Assembly: GCF_007625055.1 (NCBI RefSeq)
Contig: NZ_VMQS01000013.1
Location: 9,267-46,074, forward strand
Source of the DNA: Halomonas sp.
GTDB taxonomy: Bacteria > Pseudomonadota > Gammaproteobacteria > Pseudomonadales > Halomonadaceae
Direction of reading: 5' to 3'
DNA: 36,808 nucleotides
Every line of letters starts with the position of its first letter. Positions within the stretch are counted from its first letter, which is position 1. The notes under the pieces were generated by a model. That model searched no databases. It was not told the DNA's origin and saw only the letters and a list, made by a program, of their open reading frames with translations. Shown piece by piece: positions 16,289 to 24,209 of this stretch. Made by a program: the position numbers and the translations under genes.

Positions 16289-16401
16289 TGACGCGCGCGC
16301 ATACTCTACCAGTTCAGCGGTAAGGTCGCTGAGTAACCTTGACTGAAAGAAGGTGGGCGCGGACTCACACAACGAGGGAAGTAAAAAATAGCAAGGAAAT
16401 T

Positions 16402-16509
16402 TCTTTTTGCCTGGGGGCTGGTGAGATAAGCCACCCTTGAGTCTCGGGCGTCACACTGCGAGACTGAAACCTCTGGTAACTTAGCCACAACCCCTTCGGG
16501 AGGTGCCTG
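16402..16509 (+). promoter_or_regulatory. Structured leader of the nicotinamidase operon
   Basis: Three potential stems precede pncA: GGCTGGTG-type pairing with AAGCCACC around 16426, a perfect AGTCTCG/CGAGACT stem (16440-16465), and a UUCG-capped hairpin in which ACCCC pairs with GG(A)GGU (about 16489-16503), burying the GGGAGG ribosome site. It does not match a riboswitch class I recognise. Regulation of pncA translation is inferred. Confidence 0.4.
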
Positions 16510-17076
16510 ATGAGCATGAAGGTTAATTACACACCGACGACTGCGCTGATTGTGGTCGACATGCAAAACGATTTCTGTGAAGGCGGTGCCCTGGGGGTGG
16601 CCGGTGGCGCTGCCCTGGTGCCGGGTATCAACGCTGAAATTGAGGCCGCCCAAGCCGCCGGTGCGCTGGTGGTGGCGACCCGCGATTGGCACCCGGTTGA
16701 CCATGTGAGTTTTGCGCATCGCGGTGGGCCCTGGCCGGTACACTGCGTGCAGGATACCCCGGGCGCGGATTTCCACCCGGATCTGCAACTGCCGGCTGAG
16801 GCCATTCGCGTCAGCAAGGCCACCGCCTTTGATGCGGATGCCTATTCCGGTTTCGATGGCACCGGCCTGGGTGGTTATCTCAGGGAAAAAGGCATCAAGA
16901 GCGTGGTCGTCTGCGGGCTGGCACTCGATGTGTGCGTTCACGCCACCGTGCTGGATGCCCGCCAGGAAGGCTTTGCCACCCTGCTGCTGGAACCCCTGAG
17001 TGCCGCCGTTGACCCGCAGGCCGTGCCAAATTGTCGGCAGGCATTTCACGACGCCGGCGCCGAGGTGCGCGCATGA
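16510..17076 (+). CDS. pncA: Nicotinamidase/pyrazinamidase
   Basis: A 188-residue isochorismatase-fold amidase converting nicotinamide to nicotinate and ammonia for NAD salvage. The catalytic triad is D17 (VVDMQNDF), K103 (RVSKATAF) and C142 (ALDVCVHATVLDA). The metal ligands are D59, H61 (TRDWHP) and H78 (WPVHCV). The start has GGGAGGT about 7 bases upstream. The stop overlaps the nicotinate phosphoribosyltransferase start (ATGA), so the two consecutive enzymes of the Preiss-Handler entry are translationally coupled. Confidence 0.97.
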   Translation: MSMKVNYTPTTALIVVDMQNDFCEGGALGVAGGAALVPGINAEIEAAQAAGALVVATRDWHPVDHVSFAHRGGPWPVHCVQDTPGADFHPDLQLPAEAIRVSKATAFDADAYSGFDGTGLGGYLREKGIKSVVVCGLALDVCVHATVLDARQEGFATLLLEPLSAAVDPQAVPNCRQAFHDAGAEVRA

Positions 17077-18425
17077 CGGCTTCCCCGAGGGTCGACGATA
17101 GCGAACTGGCCCTGCTCACAGATCTGTATCAGCTGACCATGACCCAGGCGTACTGGAAAGAAGCCTATGACCAGCGCGCCACTTTCAGCCTGTTCTTTCG
17201 CAAACTGCCACCGGCGCGGCGCTTCATGCTTGCCTGCGGCCAGCAGCATGCCGCTGCCCTGGTGAATGAACTGCGCTTTGGCGAAGCCGCGCTGGCAAAA
17301 CTTGCCGAGACGGGCCTGTTCGAGACGGGCTTTCTGGACTGGCTGCGCGACTGGCGCTTTGAAGGGGATATTCACACCCTGCCCGAAGGCACCCCGGTAT
17401 TTCCCAACGAGCCACTGCTTGAAGTGGAGGCGCCGATTGCCCATGCCCAGCTGCTGGAAAGCCTGCTGATGAACCTGGTGCAGCTGGAAACCGTGCTCGC
17501 CTCCAAGGCCGTACGCCTGGTGATTGCCGCCCAGGGTCACCCGGTGGTGGATTTCGGCATGCGCCGCATGCATGGCATCGATGCTGCCGTGCGCGGTGTA
17601 CGCGCCTACCGCACTGCCGGGCTGGCAGGCACCAGCAATGTGTTGGGCGGCTTGCGCCACGGCCTGGCCATCAACGGCACCATGGCCCACAGCTATATAC
17701 TTGCCCACGACGACGAATACGAGGCCTTCCGCGTGTTTGCCCGTCACTACCCGGATACCACCCTGCTGGTCGATACCCACGATACCCTGGAAGGTGTTCG
17801 CAAGGTGATTGAGTTGATGGATAAGGAGCCCGATATACAGGTGCAGGCCGTGCGTCTGGATTCCGGCGACCTTGGCGATCTGGCCAAACAGGCCCGCCAG
17901 CGGTTGGATAACGCCGGGCACAGCGAGGTGCGTATCATCGCCAGCAGCGGCCTTGATGAGCATGCTATCAATACCCTGCTGGAAGACGGCGCCCCCATTG
18001 ATGCGTTTGGTGTGGGCACCCAGATGGGCGTCTCGGCGGATGCGCCCGTGATTGACCTTTCCTACAAGCTGGTGGCTTACGCTGGCCAACCACGTGTCAA
18101 GCACTCCACCGGCAAGACCAACCTGCCCTGTGGCAAGCAGGTCTATCGCCGCTACGCCGACGACGGCGGCTATCTCAGTGATGTGATCGCCCTGCGCGAT
18201 GAAGCCCTGGATGACAGCACAGAACAAGGTGAGCCCTTGCTTCACCCCTTGGTAGTGGCGGGCAAGCTCGACCCAGACGAGATGGCCCGTGCCGACAGCG
18301 CCAGGGAGCGTGTCGCCCAGGCACTGACACAGCTACCTGCCGATGCTCTGTTGCTTGATGAAGGAGAGAGTGGTTATTCCGTGACCCTGAGCCCTGCACT
18401 GGAACGTCAGCGTGCTAAAGGCTGA
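17073..18425 (+). CDS. pncB: Nicotinate phosphoribosyltransferase
   Basis: A 450-residue NAPRTase that joins nicotinate to PRPP, using ATP, to give nicotinate mononucleotide. Recognisable blocks are LLTDLYQLTM at the N-terminus, DFGMRRMHG, GTSNVLGG, NGTMAHSY, LVDTHDT and VRLDSGDL, all typical of the NAPRTase family; the histidine in NGTMAHS corresponds to the autophosphorylated one. The ATG at 17073 overlaps the pncA stop by four bases and has GAGGTG upstream; an earlier in-frame ATG at 17031 lies inside pncA. The pair recycles nicotinamide from NAD turnover. Confidence 0.95.
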   Translation: MTASPRVDDSELALLTDLYQLTMTQAYWKEAYDQRATFSLFFRKLPPARRFMLACGQQHAAALVNELRFGEAALAKLAETGLFETGFLDWLRDWRFEGDIHTLPEGTPVFPNEPLLEVEAPIAHAQLLESLLMNLVQLETVLASKAVRLVIAAQGHPVVDFGMRRMHGIDAAVRGVRAYRTAGLAGTSNVLGGLRHGLAINGTMAHSYILAHDDEYEAFRVFARHYPDTTLLVDTHDTLEGVRKVIELMDKEPDIQVQAVRLDSGDLGDLAKQARQRLDNAGHSEVRIIASSGLDEHAINTLLEDGAPIDAFGVGTQMGVSADAPVIDLSYKLVAYAGQPRVKHSTGKTNLPCGKQVYRRYADDGGYLSDVIALRDEALDDSTEQGEPLLHPLVVAGKLDPDEMARADSARERVAQALTQLPADALLLDEGESGYSVTLSPALERQRAKG

Positions 18426-18441
18426 GGGTAACCGCGCCAGC

Positions 18442-18475
18442 CGCACAAAAGCGCCTGAAAAGGGGCTTTTGTGCG
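18442..18475 (+). terminator. Hairpin after the nicotinate phosphoribosyltransferase gene
   Basis: An 11-bp stem (CGCACAAAAGC with its exact complement) lies 17 bases after the stop codon. The T-run is inside the stem, so on both strands the helix carries an A/T tract; it may serve the convergent cfa gene as well. Confidence 0.65.
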
Positions 18476-18569
18476 TATGCAGCGTCCCGATACCCGCCTA
18501 CGGCAGACGCTAACTACCGATCTACAACGCAAAGGTGAACTCAGAAAACCAAGCCTACCCTGGCACCTA

Positions 18570-19727
18570 TCAACTGACCCGCTGATAGCCACCCAACATC
18601 CCTTTTTTGCTCAGTACGTACTGCCAGAGTTGGATATCACGGGCACGAAAGGCGCCTGCACAACTGAGCAGGTAATAGCGCCACATACGGTAAAAGCGTT
18701 CACCGTAGGCCTTTGCAAACCTGGGCCAGGCCGCTTCAAAGTTGGCATGCCAGGCCATCAACGTCTTGTCGTAGTCGGCACCAAAATTGTGCAGATCCTC
18801 CACCACAAACAGGCTTTCAGCCGCATCGCTAATATGGCTAAGGGCGGGGAGCTCGCCATTAGGGAAGATATATCGGTCAATCCAAGGGTCGGGTGAGGTA
18901 CCACGCACGTTCTTGCCAATGGAATGCAGTAAAAATAGCCCGTCATCCTTCAGGCAACGCGCGGCAACCTCCATATAGGTACGGTAATTTTTTCGGCCTA
19001 CATGCTCGAACATACCCAGACTGACGATGCGATCAAACGTCTCCGTTTCGTCACGGTAGTCCTGTAGGCGAAACTCAACCGGCAAGCCTTTGCAGATCAA
19101 TGATTTGCCATAGTGGGCTTGCTCGCGGGAAATCGTCAGCCCGACACATTCAACCCCATAGTGCTCGGCCGCATAGGCCATGAAACTGCCCCAACCGCAA
19201 CCGATATCGAGTACTCGCATACCGGGTTTGAGCGCAAGCTTGCGACAAATAAGATCAAGTTTGGCTTCTTGCGCATCCGCCAGGTTATCAGCCTCATGCC
19301 AGTAACCGCAGGTGTATGTCATTCGCGGGTCAAGCATGGCCGCATACAGGTCATTACCAAGATCATAATGAACCTCGCCAACATCAAAGGCTCGCTTGGC
19401 CGTCTGCAAGTTCAGCAGCCTGCTGCGTAGATGATGAAGCCCCAGCTTGCGCGGGTTAATCGCACCTGGAAGCCGGGCACGCATAAGATGATAGAAGAAT
19501 TCATCCAATTGCTCTGCGTCCCAGTCACCGTTCATGTAGGACTCACCCAGGCCGAGATTGCCGCGCACCAAGGCATCATCAATAACACCATGGGCATTGA
19601 GTTGAATATCCCAGGGGCGATCACCGTTGATGCGTATATCGGCTTTTTCCAGCAGCTCGGCAACAAAACGCTGTGAAGAGGAAGCGCCCTGGTAAAAATC
19701 GCTGTGAGTCAAGGTACTGCTATCCAC
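18570..19727 (-). CDS. cfa: Cyclopropane-fatty-acyl-phospholipid synthase
   Basis: A 385-residue SAM-dependent enzyme that adds a methylene bridge to the cis double bond of unsaturated acyl chains in membrane phospholipids. Seen are the N-terminal lipid-binding domain (GNLGLGESYMNGDWD), MTYTCGYW with the conserved cysteine, the SAM loop VLDIGCGWGSF, and GMFEHVGRKNY with the bicarbonate-site glutamate and histidine. The GTG at 19727 is chosen because AAGGAG stands 7 bases before it and the length then matches E. coli Cfa (382); a TTG at 19769 would precede this SD. Its substrate depends on products of fabAB in the same window. Confidence 0.96.
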   Translation of the reverse strand: MDSSTLTHSDFYQGASSSQRFVAELLEKADIRINGDRPWDIQLNAHGVIDDALVRGNLGLGESYMNGDWDAEQLDEFFYHLMRARLPGAINPRKLGLHHLRSRLLNLQTAKRAFDVGEVHYDLGNDLYAAMLDPRMTYTCGYWHEADNLADAQEAKLDLICRKLALKPGMRVLDIGCGWGSFMAYAAEHYGVECVGLTISREQAHYGKSLICKGLPVEFRLQDYRDETETFDRIVSLGMFEHVGRKNYRTYMEVAARCLKDDGLFLLHSIGKNVRGTSPDPWIDRYIFPNGELPALSHISDAAESLFVVEDLHNFGADYDKTLMAWHANFEAAWPRFAKAYGERFYRMWRYYLLSCAGAFRARDIQLWQYVLSKKGMLGGYQRVS

Positions 19728-19893
19728 GTGATAACTCCTTATTGTTCTCTCCGGGTAGGAGAGGTGCAATCATAGGGAGGTCTCGTCGCATCATAAAAAT
19801 TAAATATACAAACCACATCGCCCTTCTGTAAACAGAAGTTAATATTTTCAGCGCCGCATCATGATGTTTCTTGCAGGATTGCCGTCGATCCGC

Positions 19894-20424
19894 TCAACCG
19901 AGAAATAAAGCGCCGTAACACAAGGATGCCAGGACAACAAAGGCGGGATGAATACGGAAATGCAGGAGTGAGATAGCCGCCGCCACGCCAATCACCCCTG
20001 TATGGAGAGTACCGATTTGCTGCAGGCCCTCATTTAAGAAGCTGAACGCCAGCCATCCCATCATCATGGCGATGACCGGACGTACCCATTGGCTCATTCG
20101 CTGCACTTTAGGTGAGTGGCGATGGCGATAAATCAACCCCAGTGCGGCAAGCATGAGCAGAATTGAAGGAACCACACTCGCCAATATGGCAATGATAGCC
20201 CCCGGAACGCCTGCTACTTCAAAACCGATATACCCCGCCATCTTGGTGGCAATGGGGCTAGGCAAGGCATTGCCGATGGCCAGAATTTCAGCAAACTGTT
20301 GCGCATTCATCCACCCGTAATGAGTCACAACCTGAGCTTCGATGAGGGGAATAATCGCAGGCCCACCCCCGTAGCCCACCATATTGGGGATAAAAAAAGC
20401 CAGGAACACCTGCCAATAGATCAT
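19894..20424 (-). CDS. chrA: Chromate transporter, second short CHR subunit
   Basis: A 176-residue membrane protein with about six hydrophobic segments, matching one CHR domain of ChrA. The motifs GYGGGPAIIPL and LPSPIATKMAGYIGF correspond to the conserved GGP and PGP-type blocks, here with serine in place of the first glycine (PSP). The ATG at 20424 overlaps the stop of the first subunit gene (ATGA), with GGGAGA upstream. Short CHR proteins act as a two-protein pair with opposite topology to expel chromate; other anions are possible. Confidence 0.9.
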   Translation of the reverse strand: MIYWQVFLAFFIPNMVGYGGGPAIIPLIEAQVVTHYGWMNAQQFAEILAIGNALPSPIATKMAGYIGFEVAGVPGAIIAILASVVPSILLMLAALGLIYRHRHSPKVQRMSQWVRPVIAMMMGWLAFSFLNEGLQQIGTLHTGVIGVAAAISLLHFRIHPAFVVLASLCYGALFLG

Positions 20425-21002
20425 GACGTTTTCTCCCGCCCGGGCGCTGGCAGTAGCAAAGCCGCCGCCAACAGGCCACCCACCACCCACCCCGGATGCA
20501 GACCAAGCCCATAGATCAGCCCGCCGGCACACAAAGCAATGGCAATACTCGGCGACATGCCCAGCGCCAGGCGTGACTTGTTACCGAAATCAAGCATCAA
20601 CTGGAGCATCATCACCATGACCACTGGCAGCATCGCCGACCCCATACCCTGAATCCAGCCTACCTCCTGATAGTGATTCAGCACGCCAAGCAACAGAATC
20701 ATTGCCAGGATCATCGGCAGGATAGTGGCGACAACGGCGATGCAGCAGCCCATGACGCCACTGACGCGATAACCGATATACCCCGGTAGTTTGGTCGCAA
20801 TCGGTCCTGGAAGCGTATTACCAATTGCCAGCATGTCTGCAAAATCATCATCGCTCATCCAGGCCTGACGCTTGACGACCTCGTGTTGTATCAGTGGAAT
20901 CATGGCGGGACCACCCCCAAAACCCAGCAAACCAATCCGGGTGAATGACCAGAACAGGGAACGTAAATTGACAGTATTGATAGTACGCAAGATAAGCCTC
21001 AT
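20421..21002 (-). CDS. chrA: Chromate transporter, first short CHR subunit
   Basis: A 193-residue CHR-domain membrane protein carrying GFGGGPAMIPL and LPGPIATKLPGYIGY, the standard ChrA blocks. It has about six hydrophobic segments and is the first of the two-gene pair. The ATG at 21002 lacks a ribosome site; a TTG at 20990 has GAGG six bases upstream and may be the real start, giving 189 residues. The 139-bp AT-rich divergent gap to the GntR regulator probably contains promoters for both. Confidence 0.9.
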   Translation of the reverse strand: MRLILRTINTVNLRSLFWSFTRIGLLGFGGGPAMIPLIQHEVVKRQAWMSDDDFADMLAIGNTLPGPIATKLPGYIGYRVSGVMGCCIAVVATILPMILAMILLLGVLNHYQEVGWIQGMGSAMLPVVMVMMLQLMLDFGNKSRLALGMSPSIAIALCAGGLIYGLGLHPGWVVGGLLAAALLLPAPGREKTS

Positions 21003-21141
21003 GAAAGTAAGATAAGGGTTTAAGATTGATCATTCTAATTATTATCGTATTTTAGTTAAAAAATCGATTATCTGACATTATTATGTATTGGGCGACGCAG
21101 AAAGGCGTCTGACATCCCGTTATTTCAGGAGGAAAGGGAGA

Positions 21142-21801
21142 ATGGCGGCACTGAAACGAAAGGCGTTGATCAACACATCGAGCAGGCTCTATGACACCCT
21201 ACGTCGAGACCTGGTAAGCGGGCGCTTCAAGGCGGGCGAAAAGATTGCCATCAGCGCACTGAAGGTACGTTATAACGTGGGGCTAAGCCCGTTACGTGAG
21301 GCCTTGAATCGCTTAGCCGCGTATGGGCTTCTGGAACAGGAAAACCAGCGCGGTTTTCGCGTTCCTCGCCTGGAGCGTGCTGAACTGGATGATATTGCCA
21401 CCATGCGTCGCGAACTGGAGGGAATGGCATTACAACGTGCCATCGAACGCGGAGACACCATGTGGGAATCAGAGTTGCTTGCCGCTGCCCACCGTTTGAA
21501 GCGTGCCAATGATACGCCTGAGCATATTGAGGAATGGGAACGCCTGCATGCCCAGTTCCACCGAACCTTGGTCGCACCTTGCGAGTCAGCATGGCTGCTA
21601 CGTTTTATAGAACAGCTACACGACCAGTTTGACCGTTACCGTCGCCTGGCCCCTGAAGCGCCCGAGACACGCCGCTTACTGGATACCCAACACGGCGAAC
21701 TGGTCTCGCTGACCCTTGAACGCAAGGCAGTGGAAGCCCGAGAGTTGCTGGATGACCACATACAGCGCTCCTATGAAATCGCACTGGTCAGCTTCCAGTG
21801 A
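21142..21801 (+). CDS. GntR-family regulator, FCD/FadR subfamily
   Basis: A 219-residue regulator. The N-terminal winged helix (about 10-75) contains LREALNRLAAYGLLEQENQRGFRVP. The C-terminal FCD domain shows the metal or ligand histidines in LHAQFHRTL, QHGEL and DDHIQRS. The ATG at 21142 is preferred: AGGAGG and AAGGGAG precede it, while the frame could extend back to 21088 without support. It is divergent from the chrA pair and is the natural candidate for its control, although FCD regulators more often sense organic acids. Confidence 0.92.
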   Translation: MAALKRKALINTSSRLYDTLRRDLVSGRFKAGEKIAISALKVRYNVGLSPLREALNRLAAYGLLEQENQRGFRVPRLERAELDDIATMRRELEGMALQRAIERGDTMWESELLAAAHRLKRANDTPEHIEEWERLHAQFHRTLVAPCESAWLLRFIEQLHDQFDRYRRLAPEAPETRRLLDTQHGELVSLTLERKAVEARELLDDHIQRSYEIALVSFQ

Positions 21802-21880
21802 CACGGCAACACCTTTTCTTTTCCGGTAAGCCGTTACTGCGTTTACGTATCACTGAAACGTTACTTTATATCAGCGTTGT

Positions 21881-21903
21881 GCCGACCCCCTTATAGGGCC
21901 GGC
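21881..21903 (-). terminator. Weak hairpin downstream of ssb
   Basis: GCCG-(mismatch)-CCC pairs with GGG-CGGC around a short AT-rich loop, 26 bases after the ssb stop on the minus strand and downstream of the convergent GntR gene. No T-run follows. Confidence 0.35.
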
Positions 21904-21928
21904 AACAAGTCAGCTGGTGGGAGCTATC

Positions 21929-22531
21929 CTAGAAGGGGATTTCGTCATCAAAGTCATCAAAGCTGCCCGGATCGGGCGCACCGTACTGACCACCCTGATT
22001 ATTCTGCTGGTGATTCGGTTGGCCGCCCTGCTGAGGTGGCTGGGGTGCTGGCTGTTGCTGAGGCGGGCGTTGTGGCTGCTGCTGTGGGGGCGGGTTATTG
22101 CCCTGGAACTGGTTATTACCCTGCGGCGGGTAGCCGCCACCCTGCTGGGACTGATTGTTCGGGTAGCTACCGCCGCCCTGAAAATCACCGCCGCCGCGCG
22201 AGTCAAGCATCTGCATGTCGTTGGCAACCACTTCCGTGCTGTATTTATCCTGGCCGTTCTGATCCTGCCATTTGCGTGTCTGCAGGCGGCCTTCAATGTA
22301 GACCTTGGAACCTTTTTTCAGGTACTGCTGGGCGATTTCTGCCGTCTTGTTGAACAGCACAATGCGATGCCACTCGGTGCGTTCCTGACGCTGGCCGGTC
22401 TGCTTGTCCATCCAGGTATCACTGGTCGCCAGACTGAGGTTGGCCACGGCCGTGCCCGAGGGGGTAAAACGTACTTCTGGATCCTGGCCGAGATTGCCGA
22501 TCAGGATGACTTTATTGATTCCGCGCGCCAT
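21929..22531 (-). CDS. ssb: Single-stranded DNA-binding protein
   Basis: A 200-residue SSB. The OB-fold occupies about residues 1-110 ([38 protein letters not shown]). A long Gln/Pro/Gly-rich linker (about 115-188) follows, and the acidic tip ends DDFDDEIPF, the partner-docking peptide. It coats ssDNA in replication, repair and recombination. SD AAGGAGC is upstream. It lies 60 bp after the MFS gene, divergent as a pair from uvrA, an arrangement known from Pseudomonas. The PPQQQPQ linker is unusually glutamine-rich but within family range. Confidence 0.97.
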   Translation of the reverse strand: MARGINKVILIGNLGQDPEVRFTPSGTAVANLSLATSDTWMDKQTGQRQERTEWHRIVLFNKTAEIAQQYLKKGSKVYIEGRLQTRKWQDQNGQDKYSTEVVANDMQMLDSRGGGDFQGGGSYPNNQSQQGGGYPPQGNNQFQGNNPPPQQQPQRPPQQQPAPQPPQQGGQPNHQQNNQGGQYGAPDPGSFDDFDDEIPF

Positions 22532-22591
22532 AAATAATGCTCCTTGATACCATTCGTAATAATGTGAGGGCCGCCCAATCGCTTGGCCGCC

Positions 22592-23971
22592 TTACTGCCG
22601 TGGGGGTGTCAGCAGACGCGTTAATGCGTCCTGATCCAGTTGCTTACGATTCACTTTGAGGTAAGCCAGACGCTCTTCCGGCACGACCATGACATCTTCC
22701 ACGCCGGCCACATCCGCCAGACGCGCCATCAGGGTGTCAAGCGTGTCGCCATGGTTATCACCCAGGGCAACCACTTCACTGGAAAGCGGCGGCGGCGCAG
22801 GCATCGACCACATGATCAGCCACCACAGCAGGGCCAGGCCGGCACTGCCGAAAAAGACCGCATCCAGCCCCCAGTGATGGGCCAGAAAACCGCCCAGAGT
22901 GCCGCCTATAAAGGCGCCCAGAAACTGCCCGGTGGAATAAACCCCCATGGCCGTACCTTTTGCCCCCGCAGGCGCCAGTTTACTGAGCATGGAAGGCAAG
23001 GTGGCTTCAAGCAAGTTAAACCCGGTAAAAAACACCAGCAGCCAGACAAAAAGCCCCCTGCCATCCGCCAACGGCAGGCCCAGCGCCGCCAGGCTCAGGG
23101 TAATGGCGCCCACGGCCAACAGGCAGATCGCCTTCATGTGCTGATATTTCTCGGCGATGACCACCAGAGGCAGCATCAACACAAAGGCAGCCCCCATGAT
23201 GGCCAGATAGGCCATGCCATGACGCTCCACGCCAATACCCGCGTCCAGCAGACGAAACGGCACCGCGACGAAGATCGCCATCAGTACCAGGTGCAACGCA
23301 AAGATCGATATATCCAGGCGCCACAGGTCAGGCCGGGTGATGACATGGCGCAACTGGCGATGATCCATACCGACATCGCGGTGCTTCAGCCGCCGGGGAG
23401 CGGCCGGCACCCAACGCCACAGCACCAGAAGCCCCACCAGCGTCAACAAGGCGGTAAACCAGAAAACGCTGGCAAGCCCGGTGCGTGCCGCCAGCCAGGG
23501 GCCAAGCACCATGGCCAGGGCAAAGGAAAGGCCGATCGACAAACCGATGGCCGCCATGGCCAGGGTACGCACCTGCTCGCGGGTCTGGTCGGCCAGCAGC
23601 GCCATGATCACCGCCGCCACGGCACCGCTGCCCTGCAGGGCACGGCCGATGATGATACCGCTCATCGAGTCCGCCAGCGCGGCGACCACACTGCCCAGCC
23701 CGAACAGCACCAGGCCAATTACAATCATGCGCTTGCGGCCAAAACGATCCGACAGCCAGCCAAACGGAATCTGCAGGCACGCCTGGGTCAAGCCATAAAT
23801 CCCCAGCGCCAGGCCGATCAACAGCGGGGTAGCTCCGCTCAGCTCGTCGGCATATAGCGCCAGTACCGGCAATACCATGAACAGCCCCAGCATGCGCGAG
23901 GCATAAAGCCCGGCCAGGCCACTGATCGCGCGGCGCTCAGACGTCAGCAAGTGTGCAAAAACGTGTCGCAT
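22592..23971 (-). CDS. MFS transporter, YajR-like with C-terminal cytoplasmic domain
   Basis: A 459-residue major facilitator with about twelve hydrophobic segments. Motif A is GWLSDRFGRKRM after TM2, and LQGSGAVAA is the motif in TM4. After the last helix (about residue 390) a soluble 60-residue tail (TLMARLADVAGVEDVMVVPEERLAYLKV) looks like the ferredoxin-like YAM domain of E. coli YajR. The substrate is unknown. SD AAGGA precedes the ATG. It is the first gene of an MFS-ssb unit, divergent from uvrA across 238 bp. Confidence 0.92.
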   Translation of the reverse strand: MRHVFAHLLTSERRAISGLAGLYASRMLGLFMVLPVLALYADELSGATPLLIGLALGIYGLTQACLQIPFGWLSDRFGRKRMIVIGLVLFGLGSVVAALADSMSGIIIGRALQGSGAVAAVIMALLADQTREQVRTLAMAAIGLSIGLSFALAMVLGPWLAARTGLASVFWFTALLTLVGLLVLWRWVPAAPRRLKHRDVGMDHRQLRHVITRPDLWRLDISIFALHLVLMAIFVAVPFRLLDAGIGVERHGMAYLAIMGAAFVLMLPLVVIAEKYQHMKAICLLAVGAITLSLAALGLPLADGRGLFVWLLVFFTGFNLLEATLPSMLSKLAPAGAKGTAMGVYSTGQFLGAFIGGTLGGFLAHHWGLDAVFFGSAGLALLWWLIMWSMPAPPPLSSEVVALGDNHGDTLDTLMARLADVAGVEDVMVVPEERLAYLKVNRKQLDQDALTRLLTPPRQ

Positions 23972-24149
23972 AAGGTCCTTGAGGGACAGAGTCCTTGAAA
24001 ACAGTCTTGATTAAAACAGGTTTGATCCGAACACCGCGCGAATCAAAAAACACCGCACAAGTACGCAAGGCAGCCTGCTATTCTAACGCTTTGCGGGCAA
24101 CGTTGACATTATCCGCGCGGTAAAGACGTGGTTTGTTTACGCATCCTTT

Positions 24150-24179
24150 TTGCCCCATGAGGTATAAGAAACGTATAAT
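24150..24179 (+). promoter_or_regulatory. Candidate uvrA promoter
   Basis: TTGCCC (24150-24155) and TATAAT (24174-24179) are separated by 18 bases, about 30 bases upstream of the uvrA start. I saw no CTG-N10-CAG LexA box between uvrA and the MFS gene. Confidence 0.45.
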
Positions 24180-24209
24180 TATCCTTTTGCCGTACACCAC
24201 GAGGTGTTG

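Noticed and set aside
17046..18245. A 399-codon minus-strand open frame.
   Set aside because: It is antisense to the nicotinate phosphoribosyltransferase gene, which has clear family motifs.
22640..23857. A 405-codon plus-strand open frame.
   Set aside because: It is antisense to the MFS gene and its composition (Gln, His, Arg-rich) is typical of a shadow of a GC-rich membrane protein gene.
23972..24209. A possible LexA box between uvrA and the MFS-ssb pair.
   Set aside because: No CTG-N10-CAG sequence was found by eye.
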